From NCBI RefSeq assembly GCF_007993935.1, contig NZ_VITY01000013.1, positions 62,001 to 126,000 of the forward strand: a DNA stretch of 64,000 bases, written 5' to 3'. Numbering within the stretch: the first letter of the stretch is position 1; every line of letters begins with the position of its first letter. A program made the position numbers and the translations under genes. Of this stretch, positions 16,271-24,077 are shown piece by piece. Source of the stretch: Bradyrhizobium macuxiense (GTDB taxonomy: Bacteria > Pseudomonadota > Alphaproteobacteria > Rhizobiales > Xanthobacteraceae). A model generated the notes under the pieces. That model did not search any database and had not been told where the DNA came from. It worked only from the letters and a program-made list of their open reading frames with translations.

Positions 16271-17053
16271 TCAGCGTTGCGTCAGGAAGCCGACCACGGC
16301 TTCGGTGAAGGCGTGCGATTGCTCGACATTGGAAATATGCGCGGCATCGAGCAGCGTCATGCTGGCGCCGGGAATGCCGCTGCGGATCACCTCGCCCGCC
16401 GACACCGGCGTTGCCATGTCCTGCTTTCCCGCGATCACCAGCGTCGGGCTCTTGATCCTGGGCAGCAGCGCGCGCTGGTCGAGCGTCGACAGCGCCTCGC
16501 AACAGGCGAGATAGCCTTCGACCGGCGAGGCAATCAGCATCGCCTTCATGCGCGCCGTGGTCTCCGGTTCGCGTTCGCGGAAATCAGCGGTCAGCCAGCC
16601 CGCGATCACGGTGTCGGCGACCGCGGCGATGCCGCCTTCCTTGACCGCCTTGATGCGGTTCAGCCAGTTGGTCGGATCGGGATAGTAGCAGGCGGTGTTG
16701 GCGAGGATGATCTTGCCGAATCTCTCAGGTGCGTTGGCGCCGAGCCATTGCCCGACCATGCCGCCCATCGACAGGCCGCACCAGTGCACCTTCTCGATGT
16801 TGAGGTCGTCGAGGATCGCCAGCACGTCGCGGCCGAACCGTTCCATGGAGTAGGGTCCATCAGGCACGCCGGATTTGCCGTGACCCCGGCGGTCGTAGCG
16901 GATGACGCGAAACATCTGCGTCAGCGCACGCATCTGCGGCTCCCACATCTGCAGGGTGCAGCCGAGCGAGTTCGACAGCATCAGGGTCGGTCCGCCGTCG
17001 CGGCCATCGACCTGGACATTGAGCAGGCATCCGTCGGCGTTGATCATCGGCAT
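16271..17053 (-). CDS. pcaD: 3-oxoadipate enol-lactonase
   Basis: A 260-residue alpha/beta hydrolase. The nucleophile elbow GLSMGG carries the catalytic Ser, the acid is in VIAGKQDMATP, and the His in DAAHISNVEQ. Opening residues MINADGCLLNVQVDG match PcaD. The start at 17053 has AAGGAG upstream. It hydrolyses beta-ketoadipate enol-lactone to beta-ketoadipate, the step after PcaC. Confidence 0.92.
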   Translation of the reverse strand: MPMINADGCLLNVQVDGRDGGPTLMLSNSLGCTLQMWEPQMRALTQMFRVIRYDRRGHGKSGVPDGPYSMERFGRDVLAILDDLNIEKVHWCGLSMGGMVGQWLGANAPERFGKIILANTACYYPDPTNWLNRIKAVKEGGIAAVADTVIAGWLTADFREREPETTARMKAMLIASPVEGYLACCEALSTLDQRALLPRIKSPTLVIAGKQDMATPVSAGEVIRSGIPGASMTLLDAAHISNVEQSHAFTEAVVGFLTQR

Positions 17054-17154
17054 TCTTCTACTCCTTGTCATGCGCGGACTTGATCAGCGCATCCATCAAG
17101 AGAAATTCTTCTGCGATGATGATTGCCGGATCAAGCCCGGCAATGACATCGTCG

Positions 17155-18510
17155 CTATTTGTCGTCCAGTGAAGCCAGCAACCGGTCGATCAGCGCCTGC
17201 GAGGCGCCCTGATAGGCCATCGGTTCGAACAGTTCTGCGATTCGCTTTGTGTCGAGATGCGCGGTGACCTTGGCATCTGCCCACAGAACGTCGCGCAGAT
17301 GCTTCTTGTCCGCGACCGCTTTCTTGCTGGCGGCCTCGATCAGATGATGGGCGTCGCTCTTGCCGATCTTTTCGGCCAGCGCAAACGTCACGGCTTCCGC
17401 CATGATCAGCCCATGCGTCGCATCGAGATTGGTGCGCATCCGCGCCGCATCGACCTCGAGCCCTTCGGCGAGATCGACGATCGCGGCAAGCGCCCCCGAC
17501 GTCGCCAGCATCAGGCCCGGCAAGGTCGGCCATTCCGCGTGCCACGAGCCGGCGCTGCGCTCATGGTCCTGCACCTGCGCGGCGAAGATCGTCGCCGCGA
17601 GGTTCGGCGCCATGGTTGCGGCGCCCAGTGCGCTCGCAGCGGCGACCGGGTTGCGCTTGTGCGGCATGGTGGAGGAGCCGCCGCGGCCGGCGCCGGAAGG
17701 CTCGAAGGCTTCGCCGACATCGGTCTGCATCATCAGCGAAATGTCGCGCGCGATCTTGCCGCAGCTGCCGGCGAGGATGGCGAGCACCGACGCGGCCTCC
17801 GCGATGCGGTCGCGATGGGTGTGCCAGGGCGCATCGGGCCGCGGCAGCTCAATGGTCCAGGCCAGCGCCTCCTCCACCGCCAGTCCCTTATCGCCGAGCG
17901 CGGCGAGGGTACCTGCGGCGCCGCCGAATTGCAGCGCCAGCGTCTCGCGGCGCAGGCGCAGCAGCCGCTTGCGGGAGCGGTGCAGGGCTGCGGCGTATTC
18001 GGCGAGCTTAAGCCCGAATGGCATCGGCAGCGCATGCTGCAGCCAGGTCCGCGCCACCACCGCGGTATCGCGATGGGCGCGCGCTAATCCGGCAAAGCCG
18101 GCAACGGCGCGGTCGAGGTCGGCGAGCAGCGCGTCGATGCCGGCGCGCAAGGTCAGCATGGTCGCGGTGTCGATGACGTCCTGGCTGGTCGCGCCCCAAT
18201 GCACATAGCGGGCCGCCTCGGCATCCGCTTTGGCGACGTCAGCGGTCAGGGCCTTGACCAGCGGGATCGCCAGATTGCCCGATCGCGTCGCGGCGTCGGC
18301 CAGCGCGACGGGGTCGAATGATTCGGCCTTGCAGGCTTGCTCAATCGGCGCCACGGCGGTCCATGGAATGACGCCAACGAGAGCCTCGGCGCGGGCCAGC
18401 GCGGCCTCGAAATTCAGCATGTTCTGCAGGGTGGCGGCATCGTCGCACACCGCGCGCATCGCGGCGCTCGACAGCATCGGCGCAAGCAGGGGGGAGAGGG
18501 CTGTGCTCAT
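17155..18510 (-). CDS. pcaB: 3-carboxy-cis,cis-muconate cycloisomerase
   Basis: 451 residues of the fumarase/aspartase superfamily. Signatures are SPLLAPMLSS at the start, HWGATSQDVIDTA, and GGSSTMPHKRNPVAAA (the superfamily signature with the catalytic Ser loop). It converts 3-carboxy-cis,cis-muconate to 4-carboxymuconolactone, feeding PcaC and PcaD. pcaHG (protocatechuate dioxygenase) is not in this window. It is divergent from coxG. Confidence 0.93.
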   Translation of the reverse strand: MSTALSPLLAPMLSSAAMRAVCDDAATLQNMLNFEAALARAEALVGVIPWTAVAPIEQACKAESFDPVALADAATRSGNLAIPLVKALTADVAKADAEAARYVHWGATSQDVIDTATMLTLRAGIDALLADLDRAVAGFAGLARAHRDTAVVARTWLQHALPMPFGLKLAEYAAALHRSRKRLLRLRRETLALQFGGAAGTLAALGDKGLAVEEALAWTIELPRPDAPWHTHRDRIAEAASVLAILAGSCGKIARDISLMMQTDVGEAFEPSGAGRGGSSTMPHKRNPVAAASALGAATMAPNLAATIFAAQVQDHERSAGSWHAEWPTLPGLMLATSGALAAIVDLAEGLEVDAARMRTNLDATHGLIMAEAVTFALAEKIGKSDAHHLIEAASKKAVADKKHLRDVLWADAKVTAHLDTKRIAELFEPMAYQGASQALIDRLLASLDDK

Positions 18511-18721
18511 GGCGCGCGACCTAACCACTCCCGGGCGTCGCTGCCAATGCCCCGGCGCTGCCGGCATTTTCGACAGCGCGGATTGCGCGATTTCGTGAAC
18601 AGCGGGCTCGGCTTGCTGCGGTTGCGAATATGCATCGCTCATCCTCCCAAGGTGGCCTTTCCTTTGCGCCCGGGCTGCTTTACTTGGGGGAAAGGTTTCT
18701 TGCGATCGAGGAGGTCCTCCC

Positions 18722-19168
18722 ATGGCCATGACAATGACCGGCGAAGTCCAGCTTGCAGCGCCGCGCCAGGCTGTGTGGGACAAGCTCAACGATCCCGACG
18801 TGCTGAAGGCTTGCATTCCCGGCTGCGAGGAGCTGGAAAAGACCGACGAGGGCGGCTTCCGTGCCACCGCCAAGATGAAGGTCGGCCCGGTCTCCGCCCG
18901 CTTCAAGGGCAAGGTGACGTTGAGCGATCTCGACCCGCCGAACGGCTACAAGATCTCGGGCGAAGGCGAGGGCGGGGTTGCCGGCTTCGCCAAGGGCGGC
19001 GCCACCGTCGGCCTTGCCGACAAGGATGGCGGCACGCTTCTGAGCTACAACGTGGAGGCGCAGATCGGCGGCAAGCTCGCCCAGCTCGGCCAGCGCCTGA
19101 TCAACGGTGCCGCCAAGAAGCTGGCCGATGAATTCTTTGCAAATTTTGCCAAGGCGGTGCAGGGTTAG
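18722..19168 (+). CDS. coxG: CoxG family SRPBCC protein
   Basis: 148 residues of the carbon monoxide dehydrogenase subunit G family. The pattern MTGEVQLAAPRQAVWDKLNDPDVLKACIPG appears in pieces, with PGCEELEK and VGPVSARFKGKVTLSD. A strong GAGGAGG ribosome site precedes it. CoxG proteins help recruit or mature CODH-type enzymes, in some species at the membrane. Here it leads the cox-like cluster. Confidence 0.92.
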   Translation: MAMTMTGEVQLAAPRQAVWDKLNDPDVLKACIPGCEELEKTDEGGFRATAKMKVGPVSARFKGKVTLSDLDPPNGYKISGEGEGGVAGFAKGGATVGLADKDGGTLLSYNVEAQIGGKLAQLGQRLINGAAKKLADEFFANFAKAVQG

Positions 19169-19336
19169 CCCTGTCGACGGGCCGGATCACTCAGGCCCCG
19201 CCAAGTCTTCCCGCTATGCCCTGGATGGGTGGCTCCAAAGGTTGCCCATCGCGGGGCGCGCCCATATTATGCCGTCTGGAATGATTTTAAACCGCCTGCT
19301 TCGCCGATATGCGGTGGCGCAGATAAGAGAGTGCTG

Positions 19337-19822
19337 ATGGCCAAGATTTCAATGATCGTGAACGGCAACCCCGTCAACGCGAATGTCGACCCCCGTACCC
19401 TTCTGGTCCAGTTTCTGCGCGAAAACCTGCGGCTGACAGGTACCCATGTCGGCTGCGACACTTCGCAGTGCGGCGCCTGCGTCGTGCACCTGGACGGCAA
19501 GGCGGTGAAGTCCTGCACGACGCTCGCGGTGATGGCCGACGGTCATGAGGTCAAGACCATCGAGGGGCTCGCCGCCGACGGCGCGCCGCTGCATCCGATG
19601 CAGGAGGCCTTCCGCGAGCATCATGGCCTGCAGTGCGGCTTCTGCACGCCGGGCATGATCATGACCGCCGTCGACCTCGTCCATCGCAAGGGCCACGAGC
19701 TCTCCGACGAGGTGATCCGCGAGGAGCTGGAAGGCAATCTGTGCCGCTGCACCGGCTACCAGAACATCGTGGCCTCGATCGCCGCCGGCGCCAAGGCGAT
19801 GGCCAAATCGGACTTGGCTTAA
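19337..19822 (+). CDS. coxS: CO dehydrogenase-type small subunit, (2Fe-2S) protein
   Basis: 161 residues with both iron-sulfur motifs of the xanthine oxidase family: GCDTSQCGACVV (plant-ferredoxin-like cluster) and QCGFCTPGM with NLCRCTGYQN (second cluster). It would pass electrons from the Mo site to the FAD subunit. The C-terminal codons are followed by a degenerate 20-bp tandem copy. coxL, which lies beside coxS in known cox operons (S-L-M or M-S-L order), is missing. Confidence 0.93.
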   Translation: MAKISMIVNGNPVNANVDPRTLLVQFLRENLRLTGTHVGCDTSQCGACVVHLDGKAVKSCTTLAVMADGHEVKTIEGLAADGAPLHPMQEAFREHHGLQCGFCTPGMIMTAVDLVHRKGHELSDEVIREELEGNLCRCTGYQNIVASIAAGAKAMAKSDLA

Positions 19823-19891
19823 ACAAGTCGGACCTCGCTCAATCAGCAATTCGTCGCGATCGCGATCAGGACATTCCCAGGAATTTTGCCA

Positions 19892-20698
19892 ATGTACGAA
19901 TTCAAATATCACCGTCCCGGCACCGTGCGGCAGGCCGCCAATCTCCTGGTGAAGAATGAGGACGCCAAGCTGATCGCCGGCGGTCACACGCTGGTGCCGG
20001 TCATGAAGCAGCGGCTCGCGAGCCCGCCGCATCTGGTCGATCTCTCCCATATCGAAGGTCTCGACACGATCGAGATGAAGGGCCGTTCGCTGGTGATCGG
20101 CGCCACCGCCAAGCACGCCGACGTTGCGAACTCCGCTGTTGTCGGCGAGGCGATCCCGGCGCTGGCCGAACTGGCCGGCCTGATCGGCGATCCCGCCGTG
20201 CGCCACCGCGGCACCATCGGCGGCTCGCTCGCCAACAACGACCCGACCGCGGACTATCCGGCGGCGGTGCTGGCGCTGGGCGCGACCATCGTCACCAACA
20301 AGCGCCGCCTCAAGGCCGAGGAGTATTTCCAGGGCCTGTTCTCGACCGCGCTGGAGGCCGACGAGATCATCACCAAGGTGATGTTCCCGCTGCCGAAGAA
20401 GGCGGCCTATATCAAGTTCCGCAACCAGGCCTCGCGCTATGCGTTGGTCGGTGTGTTCGTGGCCAAGCGTCCGTCCGACGTGCGCGTCGCGGTCACCGGC
20501 GCGGGCTCGGACGGTGTGTTCCGCGCCACCGCGTTCGAGGAGGCCTTGAAGAAGCGCTTCTCGCACAAGGTGCTCGACGGCATCGCGGTTCCCTCCGAAG
20601 GGCTGAACAGCGACCTGCACGGCAGCGCGGAATACCGCGCGCATCTGATCGGCGTTTTGACGCGCCGGGCGGTGGAAGCCGCCAACGCCAAGGACTAG
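19892..20698 (+). CDS. coxM: CO dehydrogenase-type medium subunit, FAD-binding
   Basis: 268 residues with the FAD-binding motifs of the family: LIAGGHTLVPVMKQRL (AGGHS-like) and RHRGTIGGSLANNDPTADYP (TIGG). The ATG at 19892 has AGGA at a good distance. It accepts electrons from the 2Fe-2S subunit. The stop codon is the first of four degenerate copies of AAGGACTAG. Confidence 0.93.
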   Translation: MYEFKYHRPGTVRQAANLLVKNEDAKLIAGGHTLVPVMKQRLASPPHLVDLSHIEGLDTIEMKGRSLVIGATAKHADVANSAVVGEAIPALAELAGLIGDPAVRHRGTIGGSLANNDPTADYPAAVLALGATIVTNKRRLKAEEYFQGLFSTALEADEIITKVMFPLPKKAAYIKFRNQASRYALVGVFVAKRPSDVRVAVTGAGSDGVFRATAFEEALKKRFSHKVLDGIAVPSEGLNSDLHGSAEYRAHLIGVLTRRAVEAANAKD

Positions 20699-20748
20699 CT
20701 AAGGACTAGATCCAAGGGACTAGATCCAAACCTGATCCCAAGGACTAG
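20690..20748 (+). repeat. Degenerate tandem copies of the coxM gene end
   Basis: AAGGACTAG occurs at 20690 (the coxM stop), 20701 and 20740, with a GGGACTAG form at 20716. Two copies are followed by ATCCAA, and partial ATCC units fill the gap. Each copy contains a TAG triplet. Confidence 0.8.
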
Positions 20749-20795
20749 ATCTGACGCGTGACCTTGCTAACCCCTGTTCAAAGACTGGCTGTTCC

Positions 20796-21704
20796 ATGAG
20801 TGCATCGGCGTTACCCACTTCCGTCGATGCGCTCGAGGAGCTGTTGACGTCGCGCGGCTACCTCGCAGAGCGGTCGCTCGCGACAGTGACTTTTCTTGCG
20901 CTGCGCATGGGCCGGCCGCTGTTTCTCGAAGGCGAGGCCGGCGTCGGCAAGACCGAGATCGCCAAGGTGCTGTCGGCGGCGCTCGGGCGCAAGCTGATCC
21001 GCCTGCAATGCTATGAGGGCCTCGACGTCGCTTCCGCCGTCTATGAGTGGAGCAGCGCGGCGCAGATGATCGCGATCCGCCTTGCGGAAGCCTCCGGCGA
21101 TACTGATCGCGACCAGCTCGCCAGCGACATTTTCGCCGAGCGCTTCCTGATCAAGCGGCCGCTGTTGCAGGCGCTCGAGCCTGATGTCGCCGGCCCGCCG
21201 GTGCTTTTGATCGACGAGCTCGACCGCGCCGACGAGGCGTTCGAGGCGTATCTGTTGGAAATCCTCAGCGACTTCCAGGTCACCATCCCCGAGCTCGGCA
21301 CCGTGAAGGCGCCGGCGCCGCCGATCGTGATCATCACCTCGAACCGCACCCGCGAAATCCACGACGCGCTGAAGCGGCGCTGCCTCTATCACTGGGTGGA
21401 TTACCCCTCGGCCGAGCGCGAGCTCGCGATCGTCAAGTCGCGGGTGCCAAACATCTCCGCCAAGCTGTCGCAGCAGGTCGTGCGCTTCGTGCAGGCGCTG
21501 CGTAGCCAGGATTTCTACAAGTCCCCAGGTGTTGCCGAGACCATCGACTGGGCCACCGCGCTGTCCGAGCTCGACGCCCGCTCGCTGACGCCGCAGGTGG
21601 TCGGCGACACGCTGGGCGCGCTGCTCAAGTACCAGGACGACATCGCGCGCATGCAGGGCGATGCGTTGCAGAAGACATTGAAGGAAGCGACGAGTGAGAC
21701 GTAA
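20796..21704 (+). CDS. coxD: MoxR-type AAA+ ATPase
   Basis: 302 residues. Walker A is GEAGVGKTE, Walker B is VLLIDELDRADEAFE, and sensor 1 lies in IVIITSNRTREIHDAL. CoxD is the chaperone that helps build the CuSMoO2 centre on CoxL in known CODH clusters. It is followed by the VWA partner CoxE, the classical MoxR-VWA pair. Confidence 0.92.
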   Translation: MSASALPTSVDALEELLTSRGYLAERSLATVTFLALRMGRPLFLEGEAGVGKTEIAKVLSAALGRKLIRLQCYEGLDVASAVYEWSSAAQMIAIRLAEASGDTDRDQLASDIFAERFLIKRPLLQALEPDVAGPPVLLIDELDRADEAFEAYLLEILSDFQVTIPELGTVKAPAPPIVIITSNRTREIHDALKRRCLYHWVDYPSAERELAIVKSRVPNISAKLSQQVVRFVQALRSQDFYKSPGVAETIDWATALSELDARSLTPQVVGDTLGALLKYQDDIARMQGDALQKTLKEATSET

Positions 21705-21727
21705 GTCGCGCGCGTCGTAACAACATT

Positions 21728-21804
21728 CGTCATTCCGGGGCGATGCGAAGCCCGGAATCTCGAGGTTCCGGGTTCGCCCGCTCCGCGTGCGCCCCGGAAC
21801 GACG
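21728..21804. repeat. Palindromic repeat, family C copy 1
   Basis: It starts CGTCATTCCGGGGCG and ends GCCCCGGAACGACG, with inner CCCGGAATCTCGAGGTTCCGGG. It lies between coxD and coxE, and its right end abuts the coxE start. Related copies are at 31895-31970 and 58888-59012, with a fragment near 48672. Confidence 0.85.
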
Positions 21805-21808
21805 GGAA

Positions 21809-23020
21809 ATGGATTCCATGACGATCAACCATCTCAATCCTCCGACCGGCCACATGGCCGACAACGTGATCGGCTTTGCCCGCGCGCTGCGGGCAGCCGG
21901 GCTGCCGGTCGGGCCGGGCTCGGTGATCGATGCGCTCGATGCGCTGCAGCTGATCGAGGTCGGCAACCGCTCCGATTTCTACGCCACGCTGGAAGCGATC
22001 TTCGTCAAGCGCCATGAGCATGCGCTGATCTTCCGCCAGGCCTTCATGCTGTTCTTCCGCGCCGCCGAGGAGTGGAAGAGCATGCTCGATTCGGTGCCGC
22101 TGCCCGACCACGCCAAGAAGAAGCCGCCGCCGGCCTCGCGGCGGGTCCAGGAGGCGATGGCGCAGCCGGCGAAGAGCGAGGAGCGGCCGCAGGCCCAGGA
22201 GCAGGAGCTGAAGCTCTCGGTCTCCGACAAGGAGATCCTGCAGAAGAAGGATTTTGCGCAGATGACCGCGGCGGAGATTGCCGAGGTGACGCGCGAGATC
22301 GCCAAGATGCGCCTGCCGCAGGCCGAGCTCGTCACCCGCCGCTACCAGCCGGACGCGCGCGGCTTGCGGCTCGACATGCGCCGCACCGTGCGCAACTCGC
22401 TGCGCACCGGCGGCGAGATCATCGATATCCGCAAGCTCGGCCGGATCGAGAAGCCGGCGCCGATCGTGGCGCTGCTCGATATCTCGGGTTCGATGAGCGA
22501 GTACACCCGCCTGTTCCTGCACTTCCTGCATGCCATCACCGATGCCCGCAAGCGCGTCTCGGTGTTCCTGTTCGGCACCCGTCTGACCAATGTGACGCGC
22601 GCATTACGGGCGCGTGATCCGGACGAGGCGCTGGCGAGCTGCTCGTCCTCGGTCGAGGACTGGGCCGGCGGGACCCGGATCGCGACCTCGCTGCACACTT
22701 TCAACCAGCTCTGGGCCCGCCGGGTGCTCGGGCAGGGCGCCATCGTCCTCCTTATATCCGATGGACTAGAACGGGAGGCGGATGCCAAACTGGCCTTCGA
22801 AATGGACCGTTTGCACCGTTCCTGCCGCCGCCTGATCTGGCTCAACCCGCTGCTGCGCTACTCGGGCTTCGAGGCCAAGGCGCAGGGCATCAAAATGATG
22901 TTGCCCCACGTTGACGAATTTCGCCCGGTGCATAACTTGACGTCCATCAAGGGCTTGATCGGGGCGCTGTCATCCCCGCCGCCGGCGCACCACCGCAGCC
23001 TGATCCGCTCTGTTGCCTAA
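21809..23020 (+). CDS. coxE: VWA domain protein, CoxE family
   Basis: 403 residues. The C-terminal half is a von Willebrand A domain with the metal site DISGSMSEY (MIDAS). The N-terminal half contains a charged, Pro/Lys-rich stretch (KKKPPPASRR) and KMRLPQAELVTRRYQP. It works with the CoxD ATPase in metal-centre assembly. ATG 21818 is an equally plausible start; the upstream bases belong to a repeat element. Confidence 0.9.
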   Translation: MDSMTINHLNPPTGHMADNVIGFARALRAAGLPVGPGSVIDALDALQLIEVGNRSDFYATLEAIFVKRHEHALIFRQAFMLFFRAAEEWKSMLDSVPLPDHAKKKPPPASRRVQEAMAQPAKSEERPQAQEQELKLSVSDKEILQKKDFAQMTAAEIAEVTREIAKMRLPQAELVTRRYQPDARGLRLDMRRTVRNSLRTGGEIIDIRKLGRIEKPAPIVALLDISGSMSEYTRLFLHFLHAITDARKRVSVFLFGTRLTNVTRALRARDPDEALASCSSSVEDWAGGTRIATSLHTFNQLWARRVLGQGAIVLLISDGLEREADAKLAFEMDRLHRSCRRLIWLNPLLRYSGFEAKAQGIKMMLPHVDEFRPVHNLTSIKGLIGALSSPPPAHHRSLIRSVA

Positions 23021-23049
23021 GAAGCCTGACCCGATAGCAGGAGGCCACC

Positions 23050-23373
23050 ATGCTCAACCGCGACGAAGACATTCTGCAGGCCGCCGAGACCTGGCAGAAG
23101 CAGGGCCATGGCGTGGCGCTCGCCACCGTGGTCGAGACCTGGGGCTCGGCGCCACGTCCGGCCGGCTCCAGCCTCGTCATCAATGACGACGGCACGTTTC
23201 TGGGCTCGGTCTCCGGTGGCTGCGTCGAGGGCGCTGTCGTCACCGAGGCGCTCGACGTGATCGCGAGCGGGCAACCAAAAATGCTCGAATTCGGCGTCGC
23301 CGACGAGACCGCCTGGAATGTCGGCCTGTCCTGCGGCGGCACCATCCGCGTCTTCGTCGAGAAGGTCGGTTAG
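23050..23373 (+). CDS. XdhC/CoxI family protein, N-terminal domain only
   Basis: 107 residues corresponding to the XdhC_CoxI N-terminal domain: VALATVVETWGSAPRPAGSSL and GSVSGGCVEGAVV. The domain takes part in sulfuration or insertion of the molybdenum cofactor. The Rossmann part is a separate gene immediately downstream. Confidence 0.9.
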   Translation: MLNRDEDILQAAETWQKQGHGVALATVVETWGSAPRPAGSSLVINDDGTFLGSVSGGCVEGAVVTEALDVIASGQPKMLEFGVADETAWNVGLSCGGTIRVFVEKVG

Positions 23374-23375
23374 CC

Positions 23376-24077
23376 GTGAAGCTCGAGATATTGAAAGAAC
23401 TCAACGCCGAGCGCGCCGCGCGCCGCCCGGTCATCATCGTCACCGACACCGCCAATGGCGATCAGCGCCTGGTCAAGGCCGCGGACATCGCCGCCGATCC
23501 GCTGCGCGCCGAGCTTTCAAAGCAGCTCAGGATGGGCAAGAGCGGCAATGTCGAGGTTGCGGGCAAGAAGCTGTTCCTCAACGTCTATGCGCCGACCGCA
23601 AAGCTCGTGATCATCGGCGCGGTCCATATCAGCCAGGCGCTGGCGCCGCTGGCGCGCTCGCTCGACTATGACGTGACGGTGGTCGATCCGCGAACCGCGT
23701 TCGCGAGCCCCGAGCGTTTCCCCGACGTGCCCTTGGTCGCCGAATGGCCCGACGTCGCGCTGCCGCCGCTCAACGTCGATCACTACACCGCGTTCGTCGC
23801 GGTGACCCACGATCCCAAGATCGACGATCCCGGGCTGCTGCATGCCTTCGACCGCGAGTGCTTCTATATCGGCGCGCTCGGCTCGCGAAAGACTCACGCC
23901 AAGCGCGCCGAGCGCTTGCGCGCGCAGGGCGCGAAGGACAGCGACATCGCGCGCATCCACGCGCCGATCGGGCTCGACATCGGCGCCGTGTCGCCGTCGG
24001 AGATCGCGGTTGCGATCATGGCCGAGATCACCGCGCAGCTGCGTCTGCCTCCCAAAGAAAAAGAAGAAGCGGCATGA
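23376..24077 (+). CDS. XdhC family protein, Rossmann domain
   Basis: 233 residues. After an N-terminal part (KLEILKELNAERAARRPVI) comes the XdhC Rossmann domain: LVIIGAVHISQALAPLA, then VVDPRTAFA, then YIGALGSRKTHAKR and IGLDIGAVSPSEIAVAI. It should handle molybdenum cofactor for the cox-like enzyme. It starts two bases after the previous stop and overlaps the next gene. Confidence 0.9.
   Translation: MKLEILKELNAERAARRPVIIVTDTANGDQRLVKAADIAADPLRAELSKQLRMGKSGNVEVAGKKLFLNVYAPTAKLVIIGAVHISQALAPLARSLDYDVTVVDPRTAFASPERFPDVPLVAEWPDVALPPLNVDHYTAFVAVTHDPKIDDPGLLHAFDRECFYIGALGSRKTHAKRAERLRAQGAKDSDIARIHAPIGLDIGAVSPSEIAVAIMAEITAQLRLPPKEKEEAA

Noticed and set aside
18511..18912. Extension of pcaB upstream to a start near 18912
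   Set aside because: It would run through the divergent promoter and into coxG; PcaB homology begins at 18510.
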